Source: Glycomyces dulcitolivorans (GTDB lineage: Bacteria > Actinomycetota > Actinomycetes > Mycobacteriales > Micromonosporaceae). Taken from it: a stretch of 64,000 nucleotides of DNA. The position numbers were made by a program, and so were the translations under genes. The notes below the pieces were generated by a model, which ran no database searches, was not told where the DNA came from, and was given only the letters and a program-made list of their open reading frames with translations. Every line of letters begins with the position of its first letter. Positions within the stretch are counted from its first letter, which is position 1. Positions 45,779 to 54,074 of the stretch are shown here, piece by piece. The stretch is from positions 28,646 through 92,645 of the forward strand of contig NZ_QFRW01000054.1 in the NCBI RefSeq assembly GCF_003265355.1. The letters run 5' to 3'.

Positions 45779-46824
45779 CGGCACTCGGGTGCATCGGCAT
45801 CATCGGTGAAGCGGCCTGGAATCCGCTCGTCGCTCAGGCGCAGCACCTCACCGACGGGGACGTCCTTCCGCTGCCGAAAGGAAGTCTCGTCTGCTGCAAG
45901 CCGGACAAGTACCTTTCATCGCTGACGCAGGTCAGGGAGCTCATCAGGGCGAATCCGCGATACCGGTTCATTCTGACCATCGGGAGCTTCAATTCGATCC
46001 CCCGACCCGAGTTCTTCGATCTGTACTGCGAGTTCGCCATGTCCGGGCACCGGGGCCCTGGGGAGATCCTGTTCTGCGCGCAGACCTTCTCTGCGAGCGG
46101 AGGGACACTGCGCATACTGCCCGTCGCCGACTATCTGCCTTTCACGATCGGCAACCTCGCGAGCCTGGAGGTCATGCCCACACCGTTCGGACCCGTGGAG
46201 AACTCCGATCTCTGGTACAGCAGAAGCAATGTGAACTACGTCGACCCGTACGACCGATTCGACGCCATGACGCGGGGCTCGGAAATGGGTTTCTGGTACT
46301 CGCCTGAGGGGTTCATGTATCTGGCGCACCAAGCGCTCTGCAACCGGGTTTACCGGACCAGGTCCCGACGCATCGTCGGATTCTCCTTGAGGGACCTCAA
46401 ATCCGATGAGTTCGTGAAGCTGCTGTTCGTGTTCGAGATTCTGGGAATCGATGTCCGGATGATCTACGAGGACGATTTCTCCCAGTTCACCGAAGACAGC
46501 GGCCTCTCCGGTTTCAGGATCTTCTCCAGAGCGGGCGGCTACTCGTTCCTCAAGATAGGCGACGAACTCTGCTACAGCGACAACGCCGCAGTCGCCGACT
46601 CGATCACCGAGGGCCAGGCGGAGCTGCTCGGGCTGCTGTGCGTACACGACTCGGTCGAGTCGTTCATGGTGCGGTTCCAGCAGGTCATTCCCAAGCCGGA
46701 CAAGAGCACATGGCGACGCAGGGCGCTCAAGGCAAAACGCCTCATCGAACGGTTCAATCCATACCCGCTCACCATGAAGCACGCCGTTCTCGACGAGTTC
46801 GTATCGCAATGGAGATCCATATGA
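45775..46824 (+). CDS. Unknown 349-aa protein in four-gene operon
   Basis: ATG 45775 overlaps the 2TM gene stop, and its own stop overlaps the dehydrogenase start. The protein begins with a beta strand and loop (LGCIGIIGEAAWNPL) and has RFILTIGSFNSIPRPEFFDL and MGFWYSPEGFMYLAHQALCN, then several mixed alpha/beta segments and a basic tail. No known catalytic motif, membrane segment or zinc site is visible. Its fixed place between a membrane protein and a 2-hydroxyacid dehydrogenase argues for a specific joint function that I cannot name. Confidence 0.75.
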   Translation: MTALGCIGIIGEAAWNPLVAQAQHLTDGDVLPLPKGSLVCCKPDKYLSSLTQVRELIRANPRYRFILTIGSFNSIPRPEFFDLYCEFAMSGHRGPGEILFCAQTFSASGGTLRILPVADYLPFTIGNLASLEVMPTPFGPVENSDLWYSRSNVNYVDPYDRFDAMTRGSEMGFWYSPEGFMYLAHQALCNRVYRTRSRRIVGFSLRDLKSDEFVKLLFVFEILGIDVRMIYEDDFSQFTEDSGLSGFRIFSRAGGYSFLKIGDELCYSDNAAVADSITEGQAELLGLLCVHDSVESFMVRFQQVIPKPDKSTWRRRALKAKRLIERFNPYPLTMKHAVLDEFVSQWRSI

Positions 46825-47753
46825 AGTCAGTGAAGATCCTGGGCAGGACGAACCTGCGACCGCGGCAGATCGAGAGACTGGCGGCGATATGCGACCTAGA
46901 GGTGTTCGAATCGAATGTGTTGAATCGATCCATCGACGAGGTGATCCGGCGCGCGGACAACGCGGAGATCGCATTGATCAACGCGTTCACGCCGATCGAC
47001 AGGAGGGCCGTAGGGTCGCTTCCCGCGCTGCGCGCAGTCGTCTCGTGTTCGGCCGGCATCGATCACGTGGACCTGTCGGCCTGTGGTGAGGCGGGCATCA
47101 GAGTCTTCTGGTTTCCCGGATACTCGGCCCGGACGCTGGCGGAGAAGACGTTGGCGTTCATCCTCATGGGGTTGAACCGGATACTCCCGGCCGTGCAGAG
47201 CGTGCGGACCGGGGAGTGGGACTATCTCGCGTTCCAGGGCCGGGAGGCTCCGCGACGGGTAGTCGCGGTCCTGGGCTACGGCGCGACGGGCAGGATCGTC
47301 CGCGAGTTGTGCGAGTCTTTGGGGTTCCTGGTCGAGACCGTCAACTCCCGTACTCCGTCCGACGACATCCGTCGCATCCTCAAGCAAGCGGACATCGTCA
47401 CCCTCCATCTGTCGTTGAACCAGAAGACCGAGCGCTACCTGCGGAAGGAGACGCTCCGGATGCTCAAGGACGATGTGATCATCGTGAACACCGCCCGCGG
47501 GGGCCTGATCCACGATCGCGATCTGGTCGACTTCTTGCGCGGGCACCCGCAGGCGACGGCGTTCCTCGACGTCCTCGCAACCGAGCCGATGCCCACGAAC
47601 AGCGATTATCGAGACGTCTCGAACGCCGTGGTAACGCCGCACATCGGCTGGAATTCCGTCGAGTCCGACGCCCGTCTCGCGGACCAGACCATGCAGAAGC
47701 TGATCGACCTCATCGAGCAACCTGTGCCCGCGTCACGTGGCACCGCGAAATAG
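46821..47753 (+). CDS. D-isomer-specific 2-hydroxyacid dehydrogenase family protein
   Basis: The chosen start is ATG 46821, with GGAG 6 bases upstream, overlapping the previous stop (310 aa). Rossmann loop GYGATG (152-157) and the catalytic set Arg226 (NTARGG), Glu255 (ATEP) and His274 (TPHIGW) are all present, so an active oxidoreductase is expected. After the second strand the sequence reads VNSRTPS rather than an acidic residue, which suggests NADP(H) use (inference). The family reduces 2-keto acids or oxidises phosphoglycerate-like substrates; it is shorter than SerA and lacks an ACT domain, so not serine biosynthesis. Substrate unknown. Confidence 0.88.
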   Translation: MKSVKILGRTNLRPRQIERLAAICDLEVFESNVLNRSIDEVIRRADNAEIALINAFTPIDRRAVGSLPALRAVVSCSAGIDHVDLSACGEAGIRVFWFPGYSARTLAEKTLAFILMGLNRILPAVQSVRTGEWDYLAFQGREAPRRVVAVLGYGATGRIVRELCESLGFLVETVNSRTPSDDIRRILKQADIVTLHLSLNQKTERYLRKETLRMLKDDVIIVNTARGGLIHDRDLVDFLRGHPQATAFLDVLATEPMPTNSDYRDVSNAVVTPHIGWNSVESDARLADQTMQKLIDLIEQPVPASRGTAK

Positions 47754-47763
47754 GAGCGGCCCC

Positions 47764-48591
47764 TTGTCGGCAACCCCCTTCTACGACGAAGAGGAGTCCG
47801 AGTTCTACGGCATGTGCGTCGAAGACCTGATCCGGCGGAGACAACGTTCTCATGGGAGCGCTTTCGGAATGGTGGAGCTGGGGGTGGGTACCGCGAAGAC
47901 GATCTGCGGCGTGCTCCGCCGCGTCGGAGCCTCGATCCATGTGCACGGATTCGAGATCGACGAGTCCTCGTTTCGCAGTGCCCGCTCCAACATCCGGGAT
48001 CACGCACTGGAGGATCGCTACCGGCTCACGCACGGAGACTTCTTCGAAGCCATGGCAGACCTCCCTGCACGCGGCTGCCTCATCAGCAATCCACCGTATC
48101 TGCCGTCGCCCGACCCCCAGATCCGACTACCTCATCTCTGGGGCGGCGAACACGGCGACCACATCAGCCGCCGCGCGATCGCATTGGGCTTTCCGCATGT
48201 GCTCCTGATGCTCTCGTCGTTCGCGAATCCGCTGGGACTCCTCCGATGGGCCCGGGCACACGACTATTCGCTGGTCCATTGGGTCGCTCGACCGATCGAG
48301 TTCGGCGACTATTCAAGTGAGCCGAAAGTGCGCAGGCACATCGACGAACTGGCGGCCGCAGGTAGGTCGTTCGTGACCGAGGACTCCTATCTGCTGGTCG
48401 GCGCGACCTGGAGCAAGGAGGGCCCCTCCGCCGACCGCTCGGCCGAACTGGCACGGCTCATCCGCGGCCACTCGGTGCCGAGGCACTCGGGGAGTGCTCC
48501 ATCGGCCCGGCTCACGCGTGAGGGAATTTCAGCCGCGGTGATATCGGACCGGCGTCAGGACTCCCCCATGGTCGCGACCGACAGCGAATGA
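47764..48591 (+). CDS. SAM-dependent methyltransferase with NPPY motif
   Basis: The start is TTG 47764 with AGGAG 7 bases upstream; a GTG 27 bases earlier would lie inside the previous gene. The 275-residue protein has SAM motif MVELGVGTAKTICG near 36, an acidic strand end FEIDESSF near 65, and catalytic ISNPPYLPSP near 107. NPPY occurs in HemK/PrmC-type glutamine and N6-adenine/tRNA methylases; the small size and lack of a target-recognition domain favour a protein, tRNA or small-molecule target. It is the last gene of the four-gene operon and overlaps the convergent gene by 37 bases. Confidence 0.8.
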   Translation: MSATPFYDEEESEFYGMCVEDLIRRRQRSHGSAFGMVELGVGTAKTICGVLRRVGASIHVHGFEIDESSFRSARSNIRDHALEDRYRLTHGDFFEAMADLPARGCLISNPPYLPSPDPQIRLPHLWGGEHGDHISRRAIALGFPHVLLMLSSFANPLGLLRWARAHDYSLVHWVARPIEFGDYSSEPKVRRHIDELAAAGRSFVTEDSYLLVGATWSKEGPSADRSAELARLIRGHSVPRHSGSAPSARLTREGISAAVISDRRQDSPMVATDSE

Positions 48592-49058
48592 GGAAGGTGG
48601 AGTTCCGCCCAGACGACCCGTCCGCCCGATCCCGGGAGGTAGTAGTCCCAGGCCTTGCTGACCGCGCCGACGGCGAGAACCTCCGTCAGTTCGTTCTCGT
48701 CGGACTGGGACTCGGGGATCACCGGCGGCTCGGCGAGGTCGTCCCAGACCTCGACCAGCAGGCTCCGCTGTTCCATGCGCATCCTGAGCACGATCATCCC
48801 CACTCGGCGACCGTGGAAGTCGACGAAGGTCTGCAACCGCCGGGACGACTCCGGTTGCGCTCCGACCGCGTGCGCCACCAGCTCCGAAGCGACCAGCTGT
48901 GCGTTCTCCATCAATTGCGGAGGCCGGCTGAGATCCCAGGCGCCGAGGACACTGCGCACCAGCTCGCGGGCGGAACCGACCGATCCGGGCAATGCAGCCA
49001 GCCTCAGTTCGCCGATGAGCTCGGAAACACCTGACGCCTGGTCGGCGGCTGTTGCCAT
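48555..49058 (-). CDS. RsbW/SpoIIAB-like ATP-binding protein (degenerate)
   Basis: The chosen start is ATG 49058 behind GAGGGAAA (167 aa). The fold pattern is that of actinomycete anti-sigma-like HATPases: LRLAALPGSVGSARELVRSV, then QLVASELVAHAV near 54-65, VEVWDDLAEPPVIPE, and a final GGRVVWAEL strand. The N-box residue that normally binds Mg (ELVxNA) is His63 here, and the Gly-rich lid is poor, so ATP binding is doubtful. These proteins usually regulate sigma factors or anti-anti-sigma partners; no partner is next to it. Confidence 0.75.
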   Translation of the reverse strand: MATAADQASGVSELIGELRLAALPGSVGSARELVRSVLGAWDLSRPPQLMENAQLVASELVAHAVGAQPESSRRLQTFVDFHGRRVGMIVLRMRMEQRSLLVEVWDDLAEPPVIPESQSDENELTEVLAVGAVSKAWDYYLPGSGGRVVWAELHLPHSLSVATMGES

Positions 49059-49285
49059 GCTTTCCCTCAATCGCTGTAGGCGGTAAGGTTCATTGTCAAC
49101 CTTTGACGAGCGCTCAGCAAGCGTAACCTGACAATGCGTTGTGTTGTGTTTCAGCATCACTTCGATCGACTTGCATCACAGTGATATCCGTCAATAGGAT
49201 GCATTCGGGATCGGGCCTGCAGACAGGCAGTCCACGGTCGGTCCACCTCCGTCCCGGTTCATTTCCGCCCGTGTCGCGGCGCGCG

Positions 49286-49705
49286 TTATGCCCGCCTGGT
49301 GGTCTTGAGGGCTGCTTCGTATTGGGGGCGGTCGAATTCGAAGGGGCCGAGATCGGTGAGGTCCCAGGCGGGGCGGTGCTCGTTCTTGAAGTCGCTCCAG
49401 GTCACGGTGGTGGGCGTGAGGTCGACTCGGGCGAGGAGGGGCCAGCAGCCCCAGTCGCCGCAGTCGCAGCCGAGGAGGACGGTGTCGCCGTCGAGGGTGA
49501 GCACGGGCTCGCCGAGGAAGTGGCGGCTGGGCCAGCGGACGGGGCCGAGGTTGGTGAGGCCGGCGTAGGCGCCGGCGAGGTCCTCTTGGCGGTCGGCTCT
49601 GGCGGAGCGGAGTTCGGCGCGGCGGGCGTGTTCTTGGAGCGGGACGCCGTCGACCTTGATCTCCAGGACTTCGTTCGTCGCAACGGTGAATTCGATGCGG
49701 TTCAT
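49286..49705 (-). CDS. Conserved hypothetical protein, 139 aa
   Basis: The chosen start is ATG 49705 (MNRIEFTVATNEVLEIKVDG); the frame is open far upstream, but that is antisense to the glycosyltransferase. The protein is beta-rich and soluble, with GCDCGDWGCWPLLARVDL near residues 78-96, a Cys-rich loop with WGCWP that recurs in a family of unknown function in actinobacteria, and an ending WDLTDLGPFEFDRPQYEAAL. The ribosome site is weak. It stands alone. No catalytic function is assigned. Confidence 0.65.
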   Translation of the reverse strand: MNRIEFTVATNEVLEIKVDGVPLQEHARRAELRSARADRQEDLAGAYAGLTNLGPVRWPSRHFLGEPVLTLDGDTVLLGCDCGDWGCWPLLARVDLTPTTVTWSDFKNEHRPAWDLTDLGPFEFDRPQYEAALKTTRRA

Positions 49706-49781
49706 GCCTGCATCGTAGGGGCCGGGGGCTTGTCGGGGCGGCGGGTTTTGTCGGGCTTCTAGGGCGGATGCTTTTATTCTG

Positions 49782-49795
49782 GTGACTTGAGTCAC
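49782..49795. promoter_or_regulatory. Inverted repeat upstream of glycosyltransferase genes
   Basis: GTGACT-TG-AGTCAC forms a perfect 6+6 palindrome in the AT-richest part of the 252-base gap between the hypothetical gene and the glycosyltransferase. A second short one, AGGTC-TAT-GACCT, lies at 49913-49925, 32 bases before the start codon. Either could be an operator. Confidence 0.3.
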
Positions 49796-49957
49796 TTTAG
49801 TTGTAGGTTTTCGCGTTTTCCTTCGTGTGTTCTTTAGCGACACCTCAGCAGCCCAATCCAAATCGGATCTTCCCTCCCGGGACGGAGTCTGCTCGGTTCG
49901 CACTGTCCACATAGGTCTATGACCTGATCCCCTGACCACTGAAAGCAGTCCTCCGCG

Positions 49958-51469
49958 ATGACTCACACCTCCGCCCGCCAGCGCGTCGTCATGCTGGTGC
50001 ACAACGGCGTCCACGGCGACTCGCGCGTCCAGAAGCAGGCCCGGTCGGCCGCCGAGGCCGGGTGGGACGTGCTCCTGCTCGGCCGCGCTCCGGGGAAGGA
50101 GGAGGTGTCGTGGCGGCTCGGCGGGGCCGAGGCGCGGTTGCTGCCGTTCAAGCACGTGAGCACCCGCGCGCATGAAGTGCGGTCGCCGCGGCTGTTCGCG
50201 CCGCTCGCGTATCGGTTCCCGGCCATGGGAAAGCAGCGGTTGCAGTTGGCGCGGACCTGGCGGGCGCAGATCGGCGAGATCATGGCGCGGCAGGCCGCCG
50301 AGGGTTCGGACGGGGCGTTGCAGAAAGCCGCGCTGCTGCCGCGGCGGGTCGCGGTCAAGGTGGCGGGCAAGTGGATCGGGCTGCGGGCGAACAGCACGAG
50401 GAAGGTGGCCGGGCGGCGGGCGCAGATGACGTCGCCGTTGGATCGATTCACGACCGCGTTCTGGCTCAAGACGATGGGCGACCGGGCATGGCGGAGGCTG
50501 GACCCGTCGCTGTGGGACATCGAGATCGCGTTCCGGGCGGCGATCGACGAGTTCGAGCCGGATCTCATCCACGCCAACGACTTCCAGATGCTCGGCGTCG
50601 GCGCCAGAGCGAAGCTGCGGGCCCGCGTGAAGGGCCGCGAGGTGAAGCTGGTGTGGGACGCGCACGAGTTCCTGCCGGGCATCCGGCCCTGGAATCCGCA
50701 CCCGCGTTGGCATCCGGCGCAGCTGGCGCACGAGTCGGAGTACGGGCCGTACGCCGACGCCGTGGTCACGGTCTCTGAGACGCTGGCCGATCTGCTGCGG
50801 GAGCGTCATGGATTGACGGAGACCCCGCAGGTGGTGATGAACACGCCCGAGGTCGATGAAGTGCACGACGGGGCGGCGCCGCCGAGCCTGCGCGAGCAGT
50901 GCGGGATCGGGGCCGACACGCCGCTCATGGTGTACAGCGGCGCGGCCGCGCCGCAGCGGGGCCTGGCCGACATGGTGCGGGCGCTGCCGCTGCTCGACGG
51001 CGTCCACTGCGCGTTCGTGGTGGGGAAGCCGCAGTCGGCGTTCATGTCGGAACTGCGCGCGCTCGCGGCGGAGCTCGGCGTGGCCGGGCGGGTGCACGTG
51101 CTGCCGTACGTCGAGTACTGGCAGGTGGTGCCGTACCTGGCGCAGGCCGACGTCGGCCTGATCCCCATCCACCACTTCCCGAACCACGAGCTGGCGCTGA
51201 TCACGAAGTTCTTCGAGTACGCGCACGCGCGGCTGCCGATCGTCGTCTCCGACGTCGAGACCATGAGCGCGGTCGTGCGCCGCACCGGGCAGGGCGAGGT
51301 GTGCCGGGCCGAGGACCCGCGGGACCTGGCGCGCGCGGTCGCGGCCGTGCTCGCCGACCCCAAGGCGTACCGAAAGGCCTACGAGGACGGCGAACTGCTC
51401 GACCAGTGGACGTGGGCGAGCCAGGCCGAGAACCTGCACGCGGTCTACCGCGGGCTGCTCGCCCGGTGA
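49958..51469 (+). CDS. Family 4-type glycosyltransferase (GT-B)
   Basis: The protein has 503 residues; ATG 49958. The N-terminal Rossmann half has VVMLVHNGVHGDSRVQKQAR (13-32) and DLIHANDFQMLG; the C-terminal half has VVTVSETLADLL, PLMVYSGAAAPQRGL and ALITKFFEYAHARLPIV, which holds the E-x7-E region of GT4 enzymes. It transfers a sugar from a nucleotide donor to an unknown acceptor at the cytosolic face. A 200-residue insert between the halves carries basic stretches (AMGKQRLQLARTWRAQIGE) that could contact membrane. It is coupled to the next glycosyltransferase by GTGA. Confidence 0.85.
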   Translation: MTHTSARQRVVMLVHNGVHGDSRVQKQARSAAEAGWDVLLLGRAPGKEEVSWRLGGAEARLLPFKHVSTRAHEVRSPRLFAPLAYRFPAMGKQRLQLARTWRAQIGEIMARQAAEGSDGALQKAALLPRRVAVKVAGKWIGLRANSTRKVAGRRAQMTSPLDRFTTAFWLKTMGDRAWRRLDPSLWDIEIAFRAAIDEFEPDLIHANDFQMLGVGARAKLRARVKGREVKLVWDAHEFLPGIRPWNPHPRWHPAQLAHESEYGPYADAVVTVSETLADLLRERHGLTETPQVVMNTPEVDEVHDGAAPPSLREQCGIGADTPLMVYSGAAAPQRGLADMVRALPLLDGVHCAFVVGKPQSAFMSELRALAAELGVAGRVHVLPYVEYWQVVPYLAQADVGLIPIHHFPNHELALITKFFEYAHARLPIVVSDVETMSAVVRRTGQGEVCRAEDPRDLARAVAAVLADPKAYRKAYEDGELLDQWTWASQAENLHAVYRGLLAR

Positions 51470-53091
51470 GCGTGCGGTCGCGGGTCCGGCAGGCGCTGCC
51501 GGGACGCCGGCCGGTCGGTCCGCTCGTCGACGAGGCCGGGCGCGACACGCGGGCGGCGCGGGAGCGGTTCGGCCTGCCGGCGGCGGGGCTGCTGGTCATG
51601 GTTCTCGGGGATCCCGGGGTCGAGGAGCTGCGGGTCCTGTGGCCGGCGCTCGGCGACGGTGCGGCGGTGGTCGCGTGCGCCGATCCGGTTCGGGCCGAGG
51701 CGATCCGGGCGGCGGCGCGGGAGCACGGGGCGGCGGCGCATCCGGTCGCGGCCGGGGACGACCTGGCCGGGCTGCTGTGCGCGGCCGACGTCGGGCTGGT
51801 GCTGACCGCGCCGCCCGAGCGGTTGCTGCCGCAGGAGTTGTTCGCGTGCTTGGACGTCCGGCTGCCGTTCGCGGCGGCCGGGAACCGGGCGGTGCGGCGG
51901 TTCGCGAAGAAGTGGGGCGTGGGTCGGGCGTTCGACGAGGGCGATTCGGAGTCGCTCGGCGAGGCGCTGCGCCGGGCCGCGGGGATCACGCGGGGGTTCG
52001 CCGCCGCGGCCGCCGACTACCGCTTGGATTGGGAGACCTGCTGGCCGACACCGGATTCGCGTCCGGTGCGGCTCGGCATGGGGACCGCGAACTCGGCCGG
52101 GCAGCTGGCGCAGCTCGCGCGGGCCGTGACCCGCGCGAGGCAGGACGTCGGGGCGGAGGTGGTCATGACCGATCCCGGTGCGGTGCTGCGGTATCCGGCG
52201 GACGTGCACCTGGATCCGAAGCGGCAGGCCGATCTCGACGTGCAGCTCGACCAGGCGCGGCGGGTCTTGGGCTCGTACACCCATCTCATCGCCGACGGCT
52301 CGCGGGCGATGCTCGGCTGGATGAACGGGACCGACCTGGCCGGGGATCTGCCGGCGCTGCGGCGCGCGAGCGTCAAGGTGGCGCTGCTGGCGCACGGCAG
52401 CGAGGTCCGCGACCCCGACCGGCACCTGCGCGAGTACGAGCACTCGCACTACCGGCACGCCCCGGCCGACGTCCTGGAGACGTTGCGGCGCAAGTCCCTC
52501 CGGAACCGGCGGACCGCCCTGGAGTCGGGCCTGCCGCTGTTCGTCACCACGCCCGACCTGCTCGACGACCTGCCGGGCGCGGTCTGGCTGCCGCTCACCG
52601 TGGACGCCGACCACTGGTACTGCGACCGGCCGGTCTTCGAGCGGCCCCGCCCGGTCGTCGTCCACGCCCCGTCCAAGCGCTGGACCAAGGGCTCGGCCGA
52701 CATCGTCCCGGTCCTCGAAGACCTCGACCGGGCCGGGCTGATCGAGTTCCGCATGGTCGAGGGCGTGCCGAGCCACCGGATGCGGGAGTTCGTGCACGAG
52801 GCCGACCTGGTGGTCGAGCAGATCGGCATCGGCGCGTACAGCGCGTTCGCGTGCGAGGCGATGGCCGCGGGAAAGCCGGTTCTGGCCCGGCTCGACCCGC
52901 GCAACGTCGAGCGGATGGGGACCGAGCCGCCGGTCGTGGACATCACGCCCGGCAGCCTGCGCGAGCGCGTGGAGGAGCTGGTCAAGGACCGTGAGGCCGC
53001 GCGGCGGCTGGGCTTCGCGTCGCTGCGGTACGCGCGGCGGGTTCACGACGGGCGCATGGCCGCGGAGGTCCTGTCGGGGTTCCTGACCTAA
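51466..53091 (+). CDS. Glycosyltransferase-like protein, apparently two GT-B halves fused
   Basis: GTG 51466 overlaps the previous stop (541 aa); the open frame upstream is a shadow. Residues 1-180 look like a worn GT4 C-terminal lobe (LLVMVLGDPGVEELRVLWPA, GLVLTAPPERLLPQELFACL, FAKKWGVGRAFDEGD). From about 195 a second, more complete unit starts (RPVRLGMGTANSAGQLAQLA) and ends with VVHAPSKRWTKGSADIV and GAYSAFACEAMAAGKPVLAR. It probably acts with the preceding enzyme on a cell-surface glycan. The first lobe may be structural only. Confidence 0.7.
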   Translation: MSVRSRVRQALPGRRPVGPLVDEAGRDTRAARERFGLPAAGLLVMVLGDPGVEELRVLWPALGDGAAVVACADPVRAEAIRAAAREHGAAAHPVAAGDDLAGLLCAADVGLVLTAPPERLLPQELFACLDVRLPFAAAGNRAVRRFAKKWGVGRAFDEGDSESLGEALRRAAGITRGFAAAAADYRLDWETCWPTPDSRPVRLGMGTANSAGQLAQLARAVTRARQDVGAEVVMTDPGAVLRYPADVHLDPKRQADLDVQLDQARRVLGSYTHLIADGSRAMLGWMNGTDLAGDLPALRRASVKVALLAHGSEVRDPDRHLREYEHSHYRHAPADVLETLRRKSLRNRRTALESGLPLFVTTPDLLDDLPGAVWLPLTVDADHWYCDRPVFERPRPVVVHAPSKRWTKGSADIVPVLEDLDRAGLIEFRMVEGVPSHRMREFVHEADLVVEQIGIGAYSAFACEAMAAGKPVLARLDPRNVERMGTEPPVVDITPGSLRERVEELVKDREAARRLGFASLRYARRVHDGRMAAEVLSGFLT

Positions 53092-54002
53092 TCCGTGGTG
53101 CGGTAGGGGTTCATGGCTTCTCGGAGGGCGTCGAGGAGGAGGCGGCGGGACGGCTGGGCGGCGTGGCCGGAGCGGGCGAAGAGGACGATGCTGCGGCGGT
53201 CGGCGCCGTCCAGGTCGATCAGGCGGAGCCCGTCGGGGCGCATCCGGAGCATCATGCGGGTCGCCGGGGTCGCGCCGAGGCCGGCGGCGGCCATCGCGAG
53301 GCAGGCGCCGGTCTCGGTGACCTCGTGCAGGACGTGCGGCTCGAATCCGGCCCGGCGGCACATCGCGCGGGACGCGGCGCCGAAGCGGGTGGCCGCTGGC
53401 GCGAGGATCCAGTCCGCTTCCGCCAAGTCGGACAAGGGAACCCGGGTGCCGAGGTCGGAGTGGTCGGCGACGGCGACCGCGAGGGGTTCGGTCACCAGGA
53501 CGATCCGCTCGACGCCGGCGGCCGCCGCGGGCGGGGCCGAGGAGTAGTCGACCGCCAGGGCGAGGTCGACCGAGGCGCGCCGGACCGCCTCGGCGGAGGC
53601 GTCCACGTCGAGTTCCACTGAGCGGACCCGGATCCAAGGGGCTTCCTGCTGGAGGATCGCCAGGGCCGGGCCGAGGGCGACGGCGGCGGGGCTGCCGAAG
53701 ACGCCCAGGCGGATGTCGAGCCGGGCCTGGCCGGGCCGCCAGTCGCCCTCCATGGCGGCGACGGCCTCGGATTCGGTGATGAGGATGCGCTCGGCGTAGG
53801 CGAGGAAGCGGGTACCGCGCTCGGTCAGGCGCAGGCCGCGCCCGACGCGCTCGAACAGGGGGTGCCCGAGCTCGCGCTCCAGGGCCGCGATCTGCTGCGA
53901 CACGGCGCCGGTGGTGTAGCCGAGGGCGGTCGCGGCGCTGGTCATGGCCCCGGAGCGGGCCGTCTCGACGAAGGCGCGCAGGCGCACGAAACCGAGGTCC
54001 AT
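53088..54002 (-). CDS. LysR-family transcriptional regulator
   Basis: The protein has 304 residues. The N-terminal winged helix-turn-helix is clear (LRAFVETARSGAMTSAATAL, then GAVSQQIAALERELGHPLFE), followed by the periplasmic-binding-like effector domain (about 95-300). It diverges from the amine oxidase/dioxygenase/dehydrogenase operon with 72 bases between starts, the classical arrangement for a LysR activator of that operon; lysine-pathway intermediates are the natural effector candidates (inference). A -10-like TAGCAT sits 6 bases before the ATG, so its mRNA may be leaderless. Its stop overlaps the convergent glycosyltransferase end by 4 bases. Confidence 0.9.
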   Translation of the reverse strand: MDLGFVRLRAFVETARSGAMTSAATALGYTTGAVSQQIAALERELGHPLFERVGRGLRLTERGTRFLAYAERILITESEAVAAMEGDWRPGQARLDIRLGVFGSPAAVALGPALAILQQEAPWIRVRSVELDVDASAEAVRRASVDLALAVDYSSAPPAAAAGVERIVLVTEPLAVAVADHSDLGTRVPLSDLAEADWILAPAATRFGAASRAMCRRAGFEPHVLHEVTETGACLAMAAAGLGATPATRMMLRMRPDGLRLIDLDGADRRSIVLFARSGHAAQPSRRLLLDALREAMNPYRTTD

Positions 54003-54008
54003 GCAGGG

Positions 54009-54068
54009 ATGCTAAACGAGATCGTGCAGAACCGTTCGATGGACCTAAAGAGTCCGGGTCGGGATACT
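54009..54068. promoter_or_regulatory. Divergent LysR/oxidase control region
   Basis: TAGCAT (minus strand, 54014-54009) and GATACT (plus strand, 54063-54068) are -10-like hexamers placed 6 bases from the LysR ATG and the oxidase GTG respectively, so both mRNAs may lack leaders. Between them lie ATCG-N12-CGAT (54021-54040) and GGAC-N7-GTCC (54041-54055), candidate LysR contacts. Confidence 0.4.
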
Positions 54069-54074
54069 GGGGCC

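Noticed and set aside
49286-51439. Very long open minus-strand frame (717 codons) antisense to the glycosyltransferase
   Set aside because: Only the last 139 codons (49286-49705) look like protein; the rest is Arg/His/Pro-rich text caused by high GC opposite a real gene.
51445-53637. 730-codon minus-strand open frame
   Set aside because: Mirror of the second glycosyltransferase; low-complexity Arg/Pro composition and no motif.
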